Assembly: GCA_029339505.1 (NCBI GenBank)
Contig: JAQISU010000071.1
Coordinates: 310,001-374,000 of the forward strand
Direction: 5' to 3'
Length of the DNA stretch: 64,000 nt
Source of the DNA: Unio delphinus
Lineage: Eukaryota; Mollusca; Bivalvia; Unionida; Unionidae
In this document: piece after piece, positions 38,709 through 51,560 of the stretch
How positions within the stretch are numbered: position 1 is the first letter of the stretch
Layout: every line of letters starts with the position of its first letter
The notes under the pieces: model-generated
What the model saw: the letters and a program-made list of their open reading frames with translations, nothing else
Database searches by the model: none
Told to the model about the DNA's origin: nothing
Position numbers and translations under genes: made by a program

Positions 38709-39604
38709 TTACTGTAATTAGGGTCTTTATTTGGTCTTTAATTTGTTTTAGTTTTTTAAGTAGTCCAGGTTTATTGCCAGTTTGGTGCAGTATTGATTCC
38801 ATGATTTGATTGATTTGATTGATTTCTACCCCTAATTTGTCTTTTAAGGTTGGCTTACTTTTAGGGTCTATTGTTTTCGCTCTATGGAGTTTATGTTCTT
38901 TCCTTGCAGTGCGGTAGTTAACCCTGTTACTTTCCATGTATTTAATGATCTCTTTCTCTCGAATAGTAGCCGGGCATAGTGGGGATTTCACTGGGTGGGT
39001 CCCTTTACATTGAGCGCATCTGGGATTTAGTTTTGCGCATTCACCCTTATGTCCCCTTCCACAGTTACTGCATTTGGTTGGTAGTTTGCATTTGGTGGTA
39101 TAATGGCCCCAGTGCTTACAATTTGAGCAGAACCTAGGTTTATTTGTGTAGGGTTCTACTCTATAGTGGGATCCTTTGGTACCTATTTGGATTAGGGACT
39201 GCAATGGGGTTTCTGTTTCGATCACTGTTATTGAGCATTTGGGGCCCCTTTTGCCTATCCTATATGTTTTAGAGATGTTATTGCCACCTTCTCTTAATTT
39301 ATCGTTTAGAGTGTTTGTGTCCCATTGAGACATTGTCCCTGTTAATTTTAGCACTGCTTTAAATTTAGTGGGTGGCGGTAGGGGGCGGCTGTGGGTGGTT
39401 TGGCCTTTTTTTGTGTTATTCCTATGTGGGGCCGTTATGTTGTATGGTTTGGATACCTGTACTGGTATGCCAGCAAGTGTGTTTATTTCTAAATACTTGG
39501 CTGCTTGTTGACTAGTACTACAGTGCAGTATTATGTAGTCGGTATTGGGCCTGATAATTTTGCATAAGCCTGCATGTACCCTAGTTATGGCCCCTGCTAT
39601 GGTA
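38686..39604 (-). pseudogene. ORF1, gag-like nucleic-acid-binding protein with three CCHC knuckles (5'-truncated)
   Basis: About 305 codons remain. The frame is open to the element boundary and runs into the satellite without an ATG. The first methionine inside the element comes roughly 90 codons in, so the N-terminus is missing. A domain resembling the one that precedes the zinc knuckles in animal non-LTR gag proteins occupies about residues 20-155. Three knuckles follow, numbered from a non-ATG codon in the flank: C161-C164-H169-C174, C180-C183-H187-C191 and C198-C201-H205-C212. A lysine-rich, probably helical tail ends the protein. Such proteins bind the element RNA and form the ribonucleoprotein. 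The stop codon overlaps the ORF2 start by 23 bp. Intact relatives are usually 400 residues or more. Confidence 0.87.
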
Positions 39605-39616
39605 CTCAACTTTGAT
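39605..39616. repeat. Target-site duplication, 5' side of the element (12 bp)
   Basis: This second copy of ctcaactttgat is preceded by element sequence (gctatggta) and followed by the normal J continuation agctgaatctcgattg. Confidence 0.92.
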
Positions 39617-39944
39617 AGCTGAATCTCGATTGATATAGAACTATGTGATTTGGATGCCGGCTATAGATATGTCACCAGACATAAGCTTACATGTTGTCAG
39701 ATTTATCTTCATGTAGTTTGACATACGTATATCGATACATCTTCACGAAGATGGAATAATGTCGTGATCTATGAGTCTGCGTAGATTGTCATATGTAGAT
39801 AGATTTGTCCCCAAGAATGTGAATCTATCTGAATTGAACCTCCGCAACGTATATAACTATATTATGATTGAAATATCTCGATCTGTTCTAGTAAATATGG
39901 ATAGTTATAGTTATGTGCTGTTGGATATGTGTTGAGATCAGCAT

Positions 39945-42900
39945 GATAACGAAGCTTGAAACGTCTGTATTCAAACCACATCAACGTTTATATATGTATC
40001 CGGATTGATATACCCCGATTTAATTTGGTTTCGGTCTACAGATATATCTCCAAACCTAAGCTTACATGTTGTCAGATTTATCTTCATGTAGTTTGACAAA
40101 CGTATATCGATACATCTGCACGAAGATGGAATAATGTAGATATCTATCAGTCTACGTAGATTGTCATATGTAGATAGATTTATCCCCAATAATGTGAATC
40201 TATCTGAATTGAACCACAGCAACGTATATAACTATATTTGGATTGAAATATCTCGAACTGTTCTAGTTAATATGGATAGTTATAGTTATGTGCTGTTGGA
40301 TATGTGTTGTGATAAGCATGATAAAGAAGCCTGAAACATCTATATTCAAACCACATCAACGGTTATATATGTATCTCGATTGATATACCACGATTCAATT
40401 TGGTTTCGGTCTAAAGATATATATCCAAACGTAAGCTTACAAGTTTTCAGATTTATCTTCATGAAGTTTGACATACGTATATCGATACATCGTCACGAAG
40501 ATGGAATAATGTAGAGATCTATCAGTCTACGTAGATTGTCATATGTAGATAGATTTATCCCCAAGAATGTGAATCTATCTGAATTGAACCATCGCAACGT
40601 ATATAACTATATTTGGATTGAAATATCTTTATCTCTTCTGGTAAATATGGATAGTTATAGCTGTCTGATATTGGATATATGTTGAGATAAGCATGATAAC
40701 GAAGTTTGAAACATCTGTATTCAACCACATCAACGTGTATATATGTATCTCAATTGATCTAGCACGATGTAATTTGGTTTCGATCTACAGATATATCTCC
40801 AAACGCAATCTTACATGTTGTCAGATTTATCTTGATGTAGTTTTTTATAGGTATATAGATACGTCTTCACGTAGATGGAAATACTTAGATATATATACGA
40901 CTACGTAAATAGTCAGATATAGATGTAATATTCATGTAAAGAGTGAATCTAGCTGAATTGGAAAACATCGACAAAGATAGTTGTATTTGGATTGAAATAT
41001 CTCAATGTATTTTGTTTAATGTGGATAGTTATAGCTATGTGTAGGTGGATATATAATGAGAGATGCAGCTTAACTAATATGGAGTAATCTGATATCAGAC
41101 ATCTCAACTTTGATAGCTGAATCTCGATTGATATAGAACTATGTGATTTGGATGCCGGCTATAGATATGTCACCAGACATAAGCTTACATGTTGTCAGAT
41201 TTATCTTCATGTAGTTTGACATACGTATATCGATACATCTTCACGAAGATGGAATAATGTCGTGATCTATGAGTCTGCGTAGATTGTCATATGTAGATAG
41301 ATTTGTCCCCAAGAATGTGAATCTATCTGAATTGAACCTCCGCAACGTATATAACTATATTATGATTGAAATATCTCGATCTGTTCTAGTAAATATGGAT
41401 AGTTATAGTTATGTGCTGTTGGATATGTGTTGAGATCAGCATGATAACGAAGCTTGAAACGTCTGTATTCAAACCACATCAACGTTTATATATGTATCCG
41501 GATTGATATACCCCGATTTAATTTGGTTTCGGTCTACAGATATATCTCCAAACCTAAGCTTACATGTTGTCAGATTTATCTTCATGTAGTTTGACAAACG
41601 TATATCGATACATCTGCACGAAGATGGAATAATGTAGATATCTATCAGTCTACGTAGATTGTCATATGTAGATAGATTTATCCCCAATAATGTGAATCTG
41701 TCTGAATTGAAGCACCGCAACGTATATAACTATATTTGGATTGAAATATCTCGATCTGTACTAGTAAATATGGATAGTTATAGTTATGTGCTGTTGAATA
41801 TGTGTTGAGATAAGCATGATAACGAAGCTTGAAACATCTGTATTCAAACCACATCAACGTTTATATATGTATCTCGATTCATATACCACGACTTAATTTC
41901 TTTTCGGTCTACAGATATATCTCCAAACGTAAGCTTACATGTTGTCAGATTTATCTTCATGTAGTTTGACAAACGTATATCGATACATCTGCACGAAGAT
42001 GGAATAATGTAGATATCTATCAGTCTACGTAGATTGTCATATGTAGATAGATTTATCCCCAAGAATGTGAATCTATCTGAATTGAACCACCGCAACGTAT
42101 ATAACTATATTTGGATTGAAATATCTCGAACTGTTCTAGTAAATATGGATAGTTATAGTTATGTGCTGTTGTATATATGTTGTGATAAGCATGATAACGA
42201 AGCCTGAAACATCTGTATTCAAACCACATCAATTGTTATATATGTATCTCGATTGATATACCACGATTCAATTTGGTTTCGGTCTAAAGATATATATCCA
42301 AACGTAAGCTTACAAGTTTTCAGATTTATCTTCATGAAGTTTGACATACGTATATCGATACATCTTCACGAAGATGGAATAATGTCGTGATCTATGAGTC
42401 TGCGTAGATTGTCATATGTAGATAGATTTATCCCCAAGAATGTGAATCTGTCTGAATTGAAGCACCGCAACGTATATAACTATATTTGGATTGAAATATC
42501 TCGATCTGTACTGGTAAATATGGATAGTTATAGTTATGTGCTGTTGAATATGTGTTGAGATAAGCATGATAACGAAGCTTGAAACATCTGTATTCAAACC
42601 ACATCAACGTTTATATATGTAGCTCGATTCATATACCACGACTTAATTTCTTTTCGGTCTACAGATATATCTCCAAACGTAAGCTTACATGTTGTCAGAT
42701 TTATCTTCATGTAGTTTGACATACGTATATCGATACATCTGCACGAAGATGGAATAATGTAGATATCTATCAGTCTACGTAGATTGTCATATGTAGATAG
42801 ATTTATCCCCAAGAATGTGAATCTATCTGAATTGAACACCACAACGTATATAACTATATTTGGACTGAAATATCTCGAACTGTTCTAGTAAATATGGATA

Positions 42901-43691
42901 GTTATAGTTATGTGCTGTTGGATATGTGTTGTGATAAGCATGATAACAAAGCCTGAAACATCTGTATTCAAACCACATCAACGGTTATATATGTATCTCG
43001 ATTGATATACCACGATTCAATTTGGTTTCGGTCTACAGATATATCTCCAAACATAAGCTTACAAGTTTTCAGATTTATCTTCATGTAGTTTGACATACGT
43101 ATATCGATACATCTTCACGAAGATGGAATAATGTAGAGATCTATCAGTCTACGTAGATTGTCATATGTAGATAGATTTATCCCCAAGAATGTGAATCTAT
43201 CTGAATTGAACAACATCAATATATATAACTATATTTGGATTGAAATATCTCGATCTTTCCTAGTAAATATGGATAGTTATAGTTATGTGCTGTTGGATAT
43301 GTGTTGAGATTCGCATGATAACGAAGCTTGAAACATCTGTATTCAAACCACATCAACGTTTATATATTTATCTTGATTGATATACAACGATTTAATTTGG
43401 TTTCGGTCTACAGATATATCTCCAAACGTAAGCTTACATGTTGTCAGATTTATCTTCATGTAGTTTGACATACGTATATCGATACATCTTCACGAAGATG
43501 GAATAATGTAGATATCTATCAGTCTACGTAGATTGTCATATGTAAATAGATTTATCCCCAAGAATGTGAATCTATCTGAATTGAAGCAACGCAACGTATA
43601 TAACTATATTTGGATTGAAATATCTCGATCTGTTCTAGTAAATATGGATAGTTATAGTTATGTGCTGTTGAATATGTGTTGAGATAAGCAT
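39945..43691. repeat. Mosaic satellite segment right of the insertion (G' H I J K A B C D E)
   Basis: Ten monomers lie between the interrupted J and the second super-unit. From 39605 to about 41843 they match the left array at offset 30,576 (9029-11267). From about 41844 they match the window start at offset 41,816 (28-1901). The segment is therefore a mosaic of the older HOR types. One private substitution, gtatttggattg, is seen near 40985. Confidence 0.75.
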
Positions 43692-44066
43692 GATAACGAA
43701 GCTTGAAACATCTGCATTCAAACCACATCAACGGTTATATATGTATCTCGATTCATATACCACGACTTAATTTCTTTTCGGTCTACAGATATATCTCCAA
43801 ACGTAAGCTTACATGTTGTCAGATTTATCTTCATGTAGTTTGACAAACGTATATCGATACATCTGCACGAAGATGGAATAATGTAGATATCTATCAGTCT
43901 ACGTAGATTGTCATATGTATATAGATTTATCCCCAAGAATGTGAATCTATCTGAATTGAACCACCGCAACGTATATAACTATATTTGGATTGAAATATCT
44001 CGAACTGTTCTAGTAAATATGGATAGTTATAGTTATGTGCTGTTGTATATATGTTGTGATAAGCAT
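43692..44066. repeat. Hybrid monomer F/A at the super-unit junction
   Basis: It begins as F (ctgcattc, acggttatatatg, as at 1876) and continues as A with the private catatgtatatag of the monomer at 15364. The switch lies between about 43734 and 43818. This is the breakpoint at which the 28.3-kb segment was joined to itself. Confidence 0.78.
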
Positions 44067-47000
44067 TATAACGAAGCCTGAAACATCTGTATTCAAACCA
44101 CATCAACTGTTATATATGTATCTCGATTGATATACCACGATTCAATTTGGTTTCGGTCTAAAGATATATATCCAAACGTAAGCTTACAAGTTTTCAGATT
44201 TATCTTCATGAAGTTTGACATACGTAAATCGATACATCTTAACGAAGATGGAATAATGTCGTGATCTATGAGTCTGCGTAGATTGTCATATGTAGATAGA
44301 TTTATCCCCAAGAATGTGAATCTGTCTGAATTGAAGCACCGCAACGTATATAACTATATTTGGATTGAAATATCTCGATCTGTACTGGTAAATATGGATA
44401 GTTATAGTTATGTGCTGTTGAATTTGTGTTGAGATAAGCATGATAACGAAGCTTGAAACATCTGTGTTCAAACCACATCAACGTTTATATATGTAGCTCG
44501 ATTCATATACCACGACTTAATTTCTTTTCGGTCTACAGATATATCTCCAAACGTAAGCTTACATGTTGTCAGATTTATCTTCATGTAGTTTGACATACGT
44601 ATATCGATACATCTGCACGAAGATGGAATAATGTAGATATCTATCAGTCTACGTAGATTGTCATATGTAGATAGATTTATCCCCAAGAATGTGAATCTAT
44701 CTGAATTGAATACCACAACGTCTATAACTATATTTGGACTGAAATATCTCGAACTGTTCTAGTAAATATGGATAGTTATAGTTATGTGCTGTTGGATATG
44801 TGTTGTGATAAGCATGATAACAAAGCCTGAAACATCTGTATTCAAACCACATCAACGGTTATATATGTATCTCGATTGATATACCACGATTCAATTTGGT
44901 TTCGGTCTACAGATATATCTCCAAACATAAGCTTACAAGTTTTCAGATTTATCTTCATGTAGTTTGACATACGTATATCGATACATCTTCACGAAGATGG
45001 AATAATGTAGAGATTTATCAGTCTACGTAGATTGTCATATGTAGATAGATTTATCCCCAAGAATGTGAATCTATCTGAATTGAACAACATCAATATATAT
45101 AACTATATTTGGATTGAAATATCTCGATCTTTCCTAGTAAATATGGATAGTTATAGTTATGTGCTGTTGGATATGTGTTGAGATTCGCATGATAACGAAG
45201 CTTGAAACATCTGTATTCAAACCACATCAACGTTTATATATTTATCTTGATTGATATACAACGATTTAATTTGGTTTCGGTCTACAGATATATCTCCAAA
45301 CGTAAGCTTACATGTTGTCAGATTTATCTTCATGTAGTTTGACATACGTATATCGATACATCTTCACGAAGATGGAATAATGTAGATATCTATCAGTCTA
45401 CGTAGATTGTCATATGTAAATAGATTTATCCCCAAGAATGTGAATCTATCTGAATTGAAGCAACGCAACGTATATAACTATATTTGGATTGAAATATCTC
45501 GAACTGTTCTAGTAAATATGGATAGTTATAGTTATGTGCTGTTGAATATGTGTTGAGATAAGCATGATAACGAAGCTTGAAACATCTGCATTCAAACCAC
45601 ATCAACGTTTATATATGTATCTCGATTCATATACCACGACTTAATTTCTTTTCGGTCTACAGATATATCTCCAAACGTAAGCTTACATGTTGTCAGATTT
45701 ATCTTCATGAAGTTTGACATTCGTATATCGATACATCTTCACGAAGATGGAACAATGTAGTAATCTTTCAGTCTACCTAGATTGTCATATGTAGATAGAT
45801 TTGTTCCCAAGAATGTGAATCTATCTGAATTGAACCTCCGCAACGTATATAACTATATTATGATTGAAATATCTCGATCTGTTCTAGTAAATATGGATAG
45901 TTATAGTTATGTGCTGTTGGATATGTGTTGAGATCAGCATGATAACGAAGCTTGAAACATCTGTATTCAAACCACATCAACGTTTATATATGTATCCGGA
46001 TTGATATACCACGATTTAATTTGGTTTCGGTCTACAGATATATCTCCAAACCTAAGCTTACATGTTGTCAGATTTATCTTCATGTAGTTTGACAAACGTA
46101 TATCGATACATCTGCACGAAGATGGAATAATGTAGATATCTATCAGTCTACGTAGATTGTCATATGTAGATAGATTTATCCCCAAGAATGTGAATCTATC
46201 TGAATTGAACCACAGCAACGTATATAACTATATTTGGATTGAAATATCTCGAACTGTTCTAGTAAATATGGATAGTTATAGTTATGTGCTGTTGGATATG
46301 TGTTGTGATAAGCATGATAAAGAAGCCTGAAACATCTATATTCAAACCACATCAACGGTTATATATGTATCTCGATTGATATACCACGATTCAATTTGGT
46401 TTCGGTCTAAAGATATATATCCAAACGTAAGCTTACAAGTTTTCAGATTTATCTTCATGAAGTTTGACATACGTATATCGATACATCGTCACGAAGATGG
46501 AATAATGTAGAGATCTATCAGTCTACGTAGATTGTCATATGTAGATAGATTTATCCCCAAGAATGTGAATCTATCTGAATTGAACCATCGCAACGTATAT
46601 AACTATATTTGGATTGAAATATCTTTATCTCTTCTGGTAAATATGGATAGTTATAGCTGTCTGATATTGGATATATGTTGAGATAAGCATGATAACGAAG
46701 TTTGAAACATCTGTATTCAACCACATCAACGTGTATATATGTATCTCAATTGATCTAGCACGATGTAATTTGGTTTCGATCTACAGATATATCTCCAAAC
46801 GCAATCTTACATGTTGTCAGATTTATCTTGATGTAGTTTTTTATAGGTATATAGATACGTCTTCACGTAGATGGAAATACTTAGATATATATACGACTAC
46901 GTAAATAGTCAGATATAGATGTAATATTCATGTAAAGAGTGAATCTAGCTGAATTGGAAAACATCGACAAAGATAGTTGTATTTTGATTGAAATATCTCA

Positions 47001-47813
47001 ATGTATTTTGTTTAATGTGGATAGTTATAGCTATGTGTAGGTGGATATATAATGAGAGATGCAGCTTAACTAATATGGAGTAATCTGATATCAGACATCT
47101 CAACTTTGATAGCTGAATCTCGATTGATATAGAACTATGTGATTTGGATGCCGGCTATAGATATGTCACCAGACATAAGCTTACATGTTGTCAGATTTAT
47201 CTTCATGTAGTTTGACATACGTATATCGATACATCTTCACGAAGATGGAATAATGTCGTGATCTATGAGTCTGCGTAGATTGTCATATGTAGATAGATTT
47301 GTCCCCAAGAATGTGAATCTATCTGAATTGAACCTCCGCAACGTATATAACTATATTATGATTGAAATATCTCGATCTGTTCTAGTAAATATGGATAGTT
47401 ATAGTTATGTGCTGTTGGATATGTGTTGAGATCAGCATGATAACGAAGCTTGAAACGTCTGTATTCAAACCACATCAACGTTTATATATGTATCCGGATT
47501 GATATACCCCGATTAAATTTGGTTTCGGTCTACAGATATATCTCCAAACCTAAGCTTACATGTTGTCAGATTTATCTTCATGTAGTTTGACAAACGTATA
47601 TCGATACATCTGCACGAAGATGGAATAATGTAGATATCTATCAGTCTACGTAGATTGTCATATGTAGATAGATTTATCCCCAATAATGTGAATCTTTCTG
47701 AATTGAAGCTCCGCAACGTATATAACTATATTTGGATTGAAATATCTCGATCTGTACTAGTAAATATGGATAGTAATAGTTATGTGCTGTTGAATATGTG
47801 TTGAGATAAGCAT
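43692..47813. repeat. 11-monomer HOR unit in super-unit 2
   Basis: The unit is F/A, B to K over 4,122 bp and matches 15364-19485. It differs at its first monomer (hybrid F/A) and at 45805, where ttgttccc replaces ttgtcccc. Confidence 0.82.
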
Positions 47814-50800
47814 GATAACGAAGCTTGAAACATCTGTATTCAAACCACATCAACGTTTATATATGTATCTCGATTCATATACCACGACTTAATTTCTTTT
47901 CGGTCTACAGATATATCTCCAAACGTAAGCTTACATGTTGTCAGATTTATCTTCATGTAGTTTGACAAACGTATATCGATACATCTGCACGAAGATGGAA
48001 TAATGTAGATATCTATCAGTCTACGTAGATTGTCATATGTAGATAGATTTATCCCCAAGAATGTGAATATATCTGAATTGAACCACCGCAACGTATATAA
48101 CTATATTTGGATTGAAATATCTCGAACTGTTCTAGTAAATATGGATAGTTATAGTTATGTGCTGTTGTATATATGTTGTGATAAGCATGATAACGAAGCC
48201 TGAAACATCTGTATTCAAACCACATCAATTGTTATATATGTATCTCGATTTATATACCACGATTCAATTTGGTTTCGGTCTAAAGATATATATCCAAACG
48301 TAAGCTTACAAGTTTTCAGATTTATCTTCATGAAGTTTGACATACGTATATCGATACATCTTCACGAAGATGGAATAATGTCGTGATCTATGAGTCTGCG
48401 TAGATTGTCATATGTAGATAGATTTATCCCCAAGAATGTGAATCTGTCTGAATTGAAGCACCGCAACGTATATAACTATATTTGGATTGAAATATCTCGA
48501 TCTGTACTGGTAAATATGGATAGTTATAGTTATGTGCTGTTGAATATGTGTTGAGATAAGCATGATAACGAAGCTTGAAACATCTGTATTCAAACCACAT
48601 CAACGTTTATATATGTAGCTCGATTCATATACCACGACTTAATTTCTTTTCGGTCTACAGATATATCTCCAAACGTAAGCTTACATGTTGTCAGATTTAT
48701 CTTCATGTAGTTTGACATACGTATATCGATACATCTGCACGAAGATGGAATAATGTAGATATCTATCAGTCTACGTAGATTGTCATATGTAGATAGATTT
48801 ATCCCCAAGAATGTGAATCTATCTGAATTGAACACCACAACGTATATAACTATATTTGGACTGAAATATCTCGAACTGTTCTAGTAAATATGGATAGTTA
48901 TAGTTATGTGCTGTTGGATATGTGTTGTGATAAGCATGATAACAAAGCCTGAAACATCTGTATTCAAACCACATCAACGGTTATATATGTATCTCGATTG
49001 ATATACCACGATTCAATTTGGTTTCGGTCTACAGATATATCTCCAAACATAAGCTTACAAGTTTTCAGATTTATCTTCATGTAGTTTGACATACGTATAT
49101 CGATACATCTTCACGAAGATGGAATAATGTAGAGATCTATCAGTCTACGTAGATTGTCATATGTAGATAGATTTATCCCCAAGAATGTGAATCTATCTGA
49201 ATTGAACAACATCAATATATATAACTATATTTGGATTGAAATATCTCGATCTTTCCTAGTAAATATGGATAGTTATAGTTATGTGCTGTTGGATATGTGT
49301 TGAGATTCGCATGATAACGAAGCTTGAAACATCTGTATTCAAACCACATCAACGTTTATATATTTATCTTGATTGATATACAACGATTTAATTTGGTTTC
49401 GGTCTACAGATATATCTCCAAACGTAAGCTTACATGTTGTCAGATTTATCTTCATGTAGTTTGACATACGTATATCGATACATCTTCACGAAGATGGAAT
49501 AATGTAGAGATCTATCAGTCTACGTAGATTGTCATATGTAAATAGATTTATCCCCAAGAATGTGAATCTATCTGAATTGAAGCAACGCAACGTATATAAC
49601 TATATTTGGATTGAAATATCTCGATCTGTTCTAGTAAATATGGATAGTTATAGTTATGTGCTGTTGAATATGTGTTGAGATAAGCATGATAACGAAGCTT
49701 GAAACATCTGCATTCAAACCACATCAACGTTTATATATGTATCTCGATTCATATACCACGACTTAATTTCTTTTCGGTCTACAGATATATCTCCAAACGT
49801 AAGCTTACATGTTGTCAGATTTATCTTCATGAAGTTTGACATTCGTATATCGAAACATCTTCACGAAGATGGAACAATGTAGTAATCTTTCAGTCTACCT
49901 AGATTGTCATATGTAGATAGATTTGTCCCCAAGAATGTGAATCTATCTGAATTGAACCTCCGCAACGTATATAACTATATTATGATTGAAATATCTCGAT
50001 CTGTTCTAGTAAATATGGATAGTAATAGTTATGTGCTGTTGGATATGTGTTGAGATCAGCATGATAACGAAGCTTGAAACATCTGTATTCAAACCACATC
50101 AACGTTTATATATGTATCCGGATTGATATACCACGATTTAATTTGGTTTCGGTCTACAGATATATCTCCAAACCTAAGCTTACATGTTGTCAGATTTATC
50201 TTCATGTAGTTTGACAAAAGTATATCGATACATCTGCACGAAGATGGAATAATGTAGATATCTATCAGTCTACGTAGATTGTCATATGTAGATAGATTTA
50301 TCCCCAATAATGTGAATCTATCTGAATTGAACCACAGCAACGTATATAACTATATTTGGATTGAAATATCTCGAACTGTTCTAGTAAATATGGATAGTTA
50401 TAGTTATGTGCTGTTGGATATGTGTTGTGATAAGCATGATAAAGAAGCCTGAAACATCTATATTCAAACCACATCAACGGTTATATATGTATCTCGATTG
50501 ATATACCACGATTCAATTTGGTTTCGGTCTAAAGATATATATCCAAACGTAAGCTTACAAGTTTTCAGATTTATCTTCATGAAGTTTGACATACGTATAT
50601 CGATACATCGTCACGAAGATGGAATAATGTAGAGATCTATCAGTCTACGTAGATTGTCATATGTAGATAGATTTATCCCCAAGAATGTGAATCTATCTGA
50701 ATTGAACCATCGTAACGTATATAACTATATTTGGATTGAAATATCTTTATCTCTTCTGGTAAATATGGATAGTTATAGCTGTCTGATATTGGATATATGT

Positions 50801-51560
50801 TGAGATAAGCATGATAACGAAGTTTGAAACATCTGTATTCAACCACATCAACGTGTATATATGTATCTCAATTGATCTAGCACGATGTAATTTGGTTTCG
50901 ATCTACAGATATATCTCCAAACGCAATCTTACATGTTGTCAGATTTATCTTGATGTAGTTTTTTATAGGTATATAGATACGTCTTCACGTAGATGGAAAT
51001 ACTTAGATATATATACGACTACGTAAATAGTCAGATATAGATGTAATATTCATGTAAAGAGTGAATCTAGCTGAATTGGAAAACATCGACAAAGATAGTT
51101 GTATTTTGATTGAAATATCTCAATGTATTTTGTTTAATGTGGATAGTTATAGCTATGTGTAGGTGGATATATAATGAGAGATGCAGCTTAACTAATATGG
51201 AGTAATCTGATATCAGACATCTCAACTTTGATAGCTGAATCTCGATTGATATAGAACTATGTGATTTGGATGCCGGCTATAGATATGTCACCAGACATAA
51301 GCTTACATGTTGTCAGATTTATCTTCATGTAGTTTGACATACGTATATCGATACATCTTCACGAAGATGGAATAATGTCGTGATCTATGAGTCTGCGTAG
51401 ATTGTCATATGTAGATAGATTTGTCCCCAAGAATGTGAATCTATCTGAATTGAACCTCCGCAACGTATATAACTATATTATGATTGAAATATCTCGATCT
51501 GTACTAGTAAATATGGATAGTTATAGTTATGTGCTGTTGAATATGTGTTGAGATAAGCAT
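47814..51560. repeat. 10-monomer HOR unit in super-unit 2, first
   Basis: The order is A to J with a J/K tail over 3,747 bp, matching 19486-23232. The copy-1 changes ttataaccaag and gatctaacag are absent here, and a private change (tatctcgatttatatacc) is seen at 48251. Confidence 0.82.

Larger units (their letters stand above)
33401..39604 (-). mobile_element. Non-LTR retrotransposon, I/Nimb-like, 5'-truncated
   Basis: This 6,204-bp element lies on the minus strand. In its own 5'-to-3' direction it holds the truncated gag-like ORF1 (39604-38686), ORF2 (38708-34850) and a long 3' UTR (34849-33401). There are no LTRs. A 12-bp direct repeat of the satellite target flanks it. An apurinic-type endonuclease, RT, RNase H and C-terminal CCHC in that order are known for the I and R1/LOA lineages. 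The FADD box and the RT motif wording suggest the Nimb/I group, but this is recognition by eye. The 3' end has no poly(A); read on the minus strand it finishes in a CAT/ATC-rich stretch. Its 5' end lies inside coding sequence, so it has no 5' UTR or promoter and is probably not autonomous. Confidence 0.93.
15364..43691. repeat. 28.3-kb super-unit, copy 1 (59 monomers plus the retrotransposon)
   Basis: The period is 28,328 bp up to the 1-bp deletion at 25287/25288 and 28,329 bp after it. Subtracting the 6,204-bp element and one 12-bp target copy leaves about 22.1 kb, or 59 monomers. Every HOR start in this copy (15364, 19486, 23233, 26979, 30351) has a counterpart in copy 2. Confidence 0.88.

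Noticed and set aside
39607..39609. TTG as a genuine ORF1 start codon
   Set aside because: It lies in the target-site duplication outside the element, and the homologous domain is cut at the boundary, so the frame is simply open into the flank.
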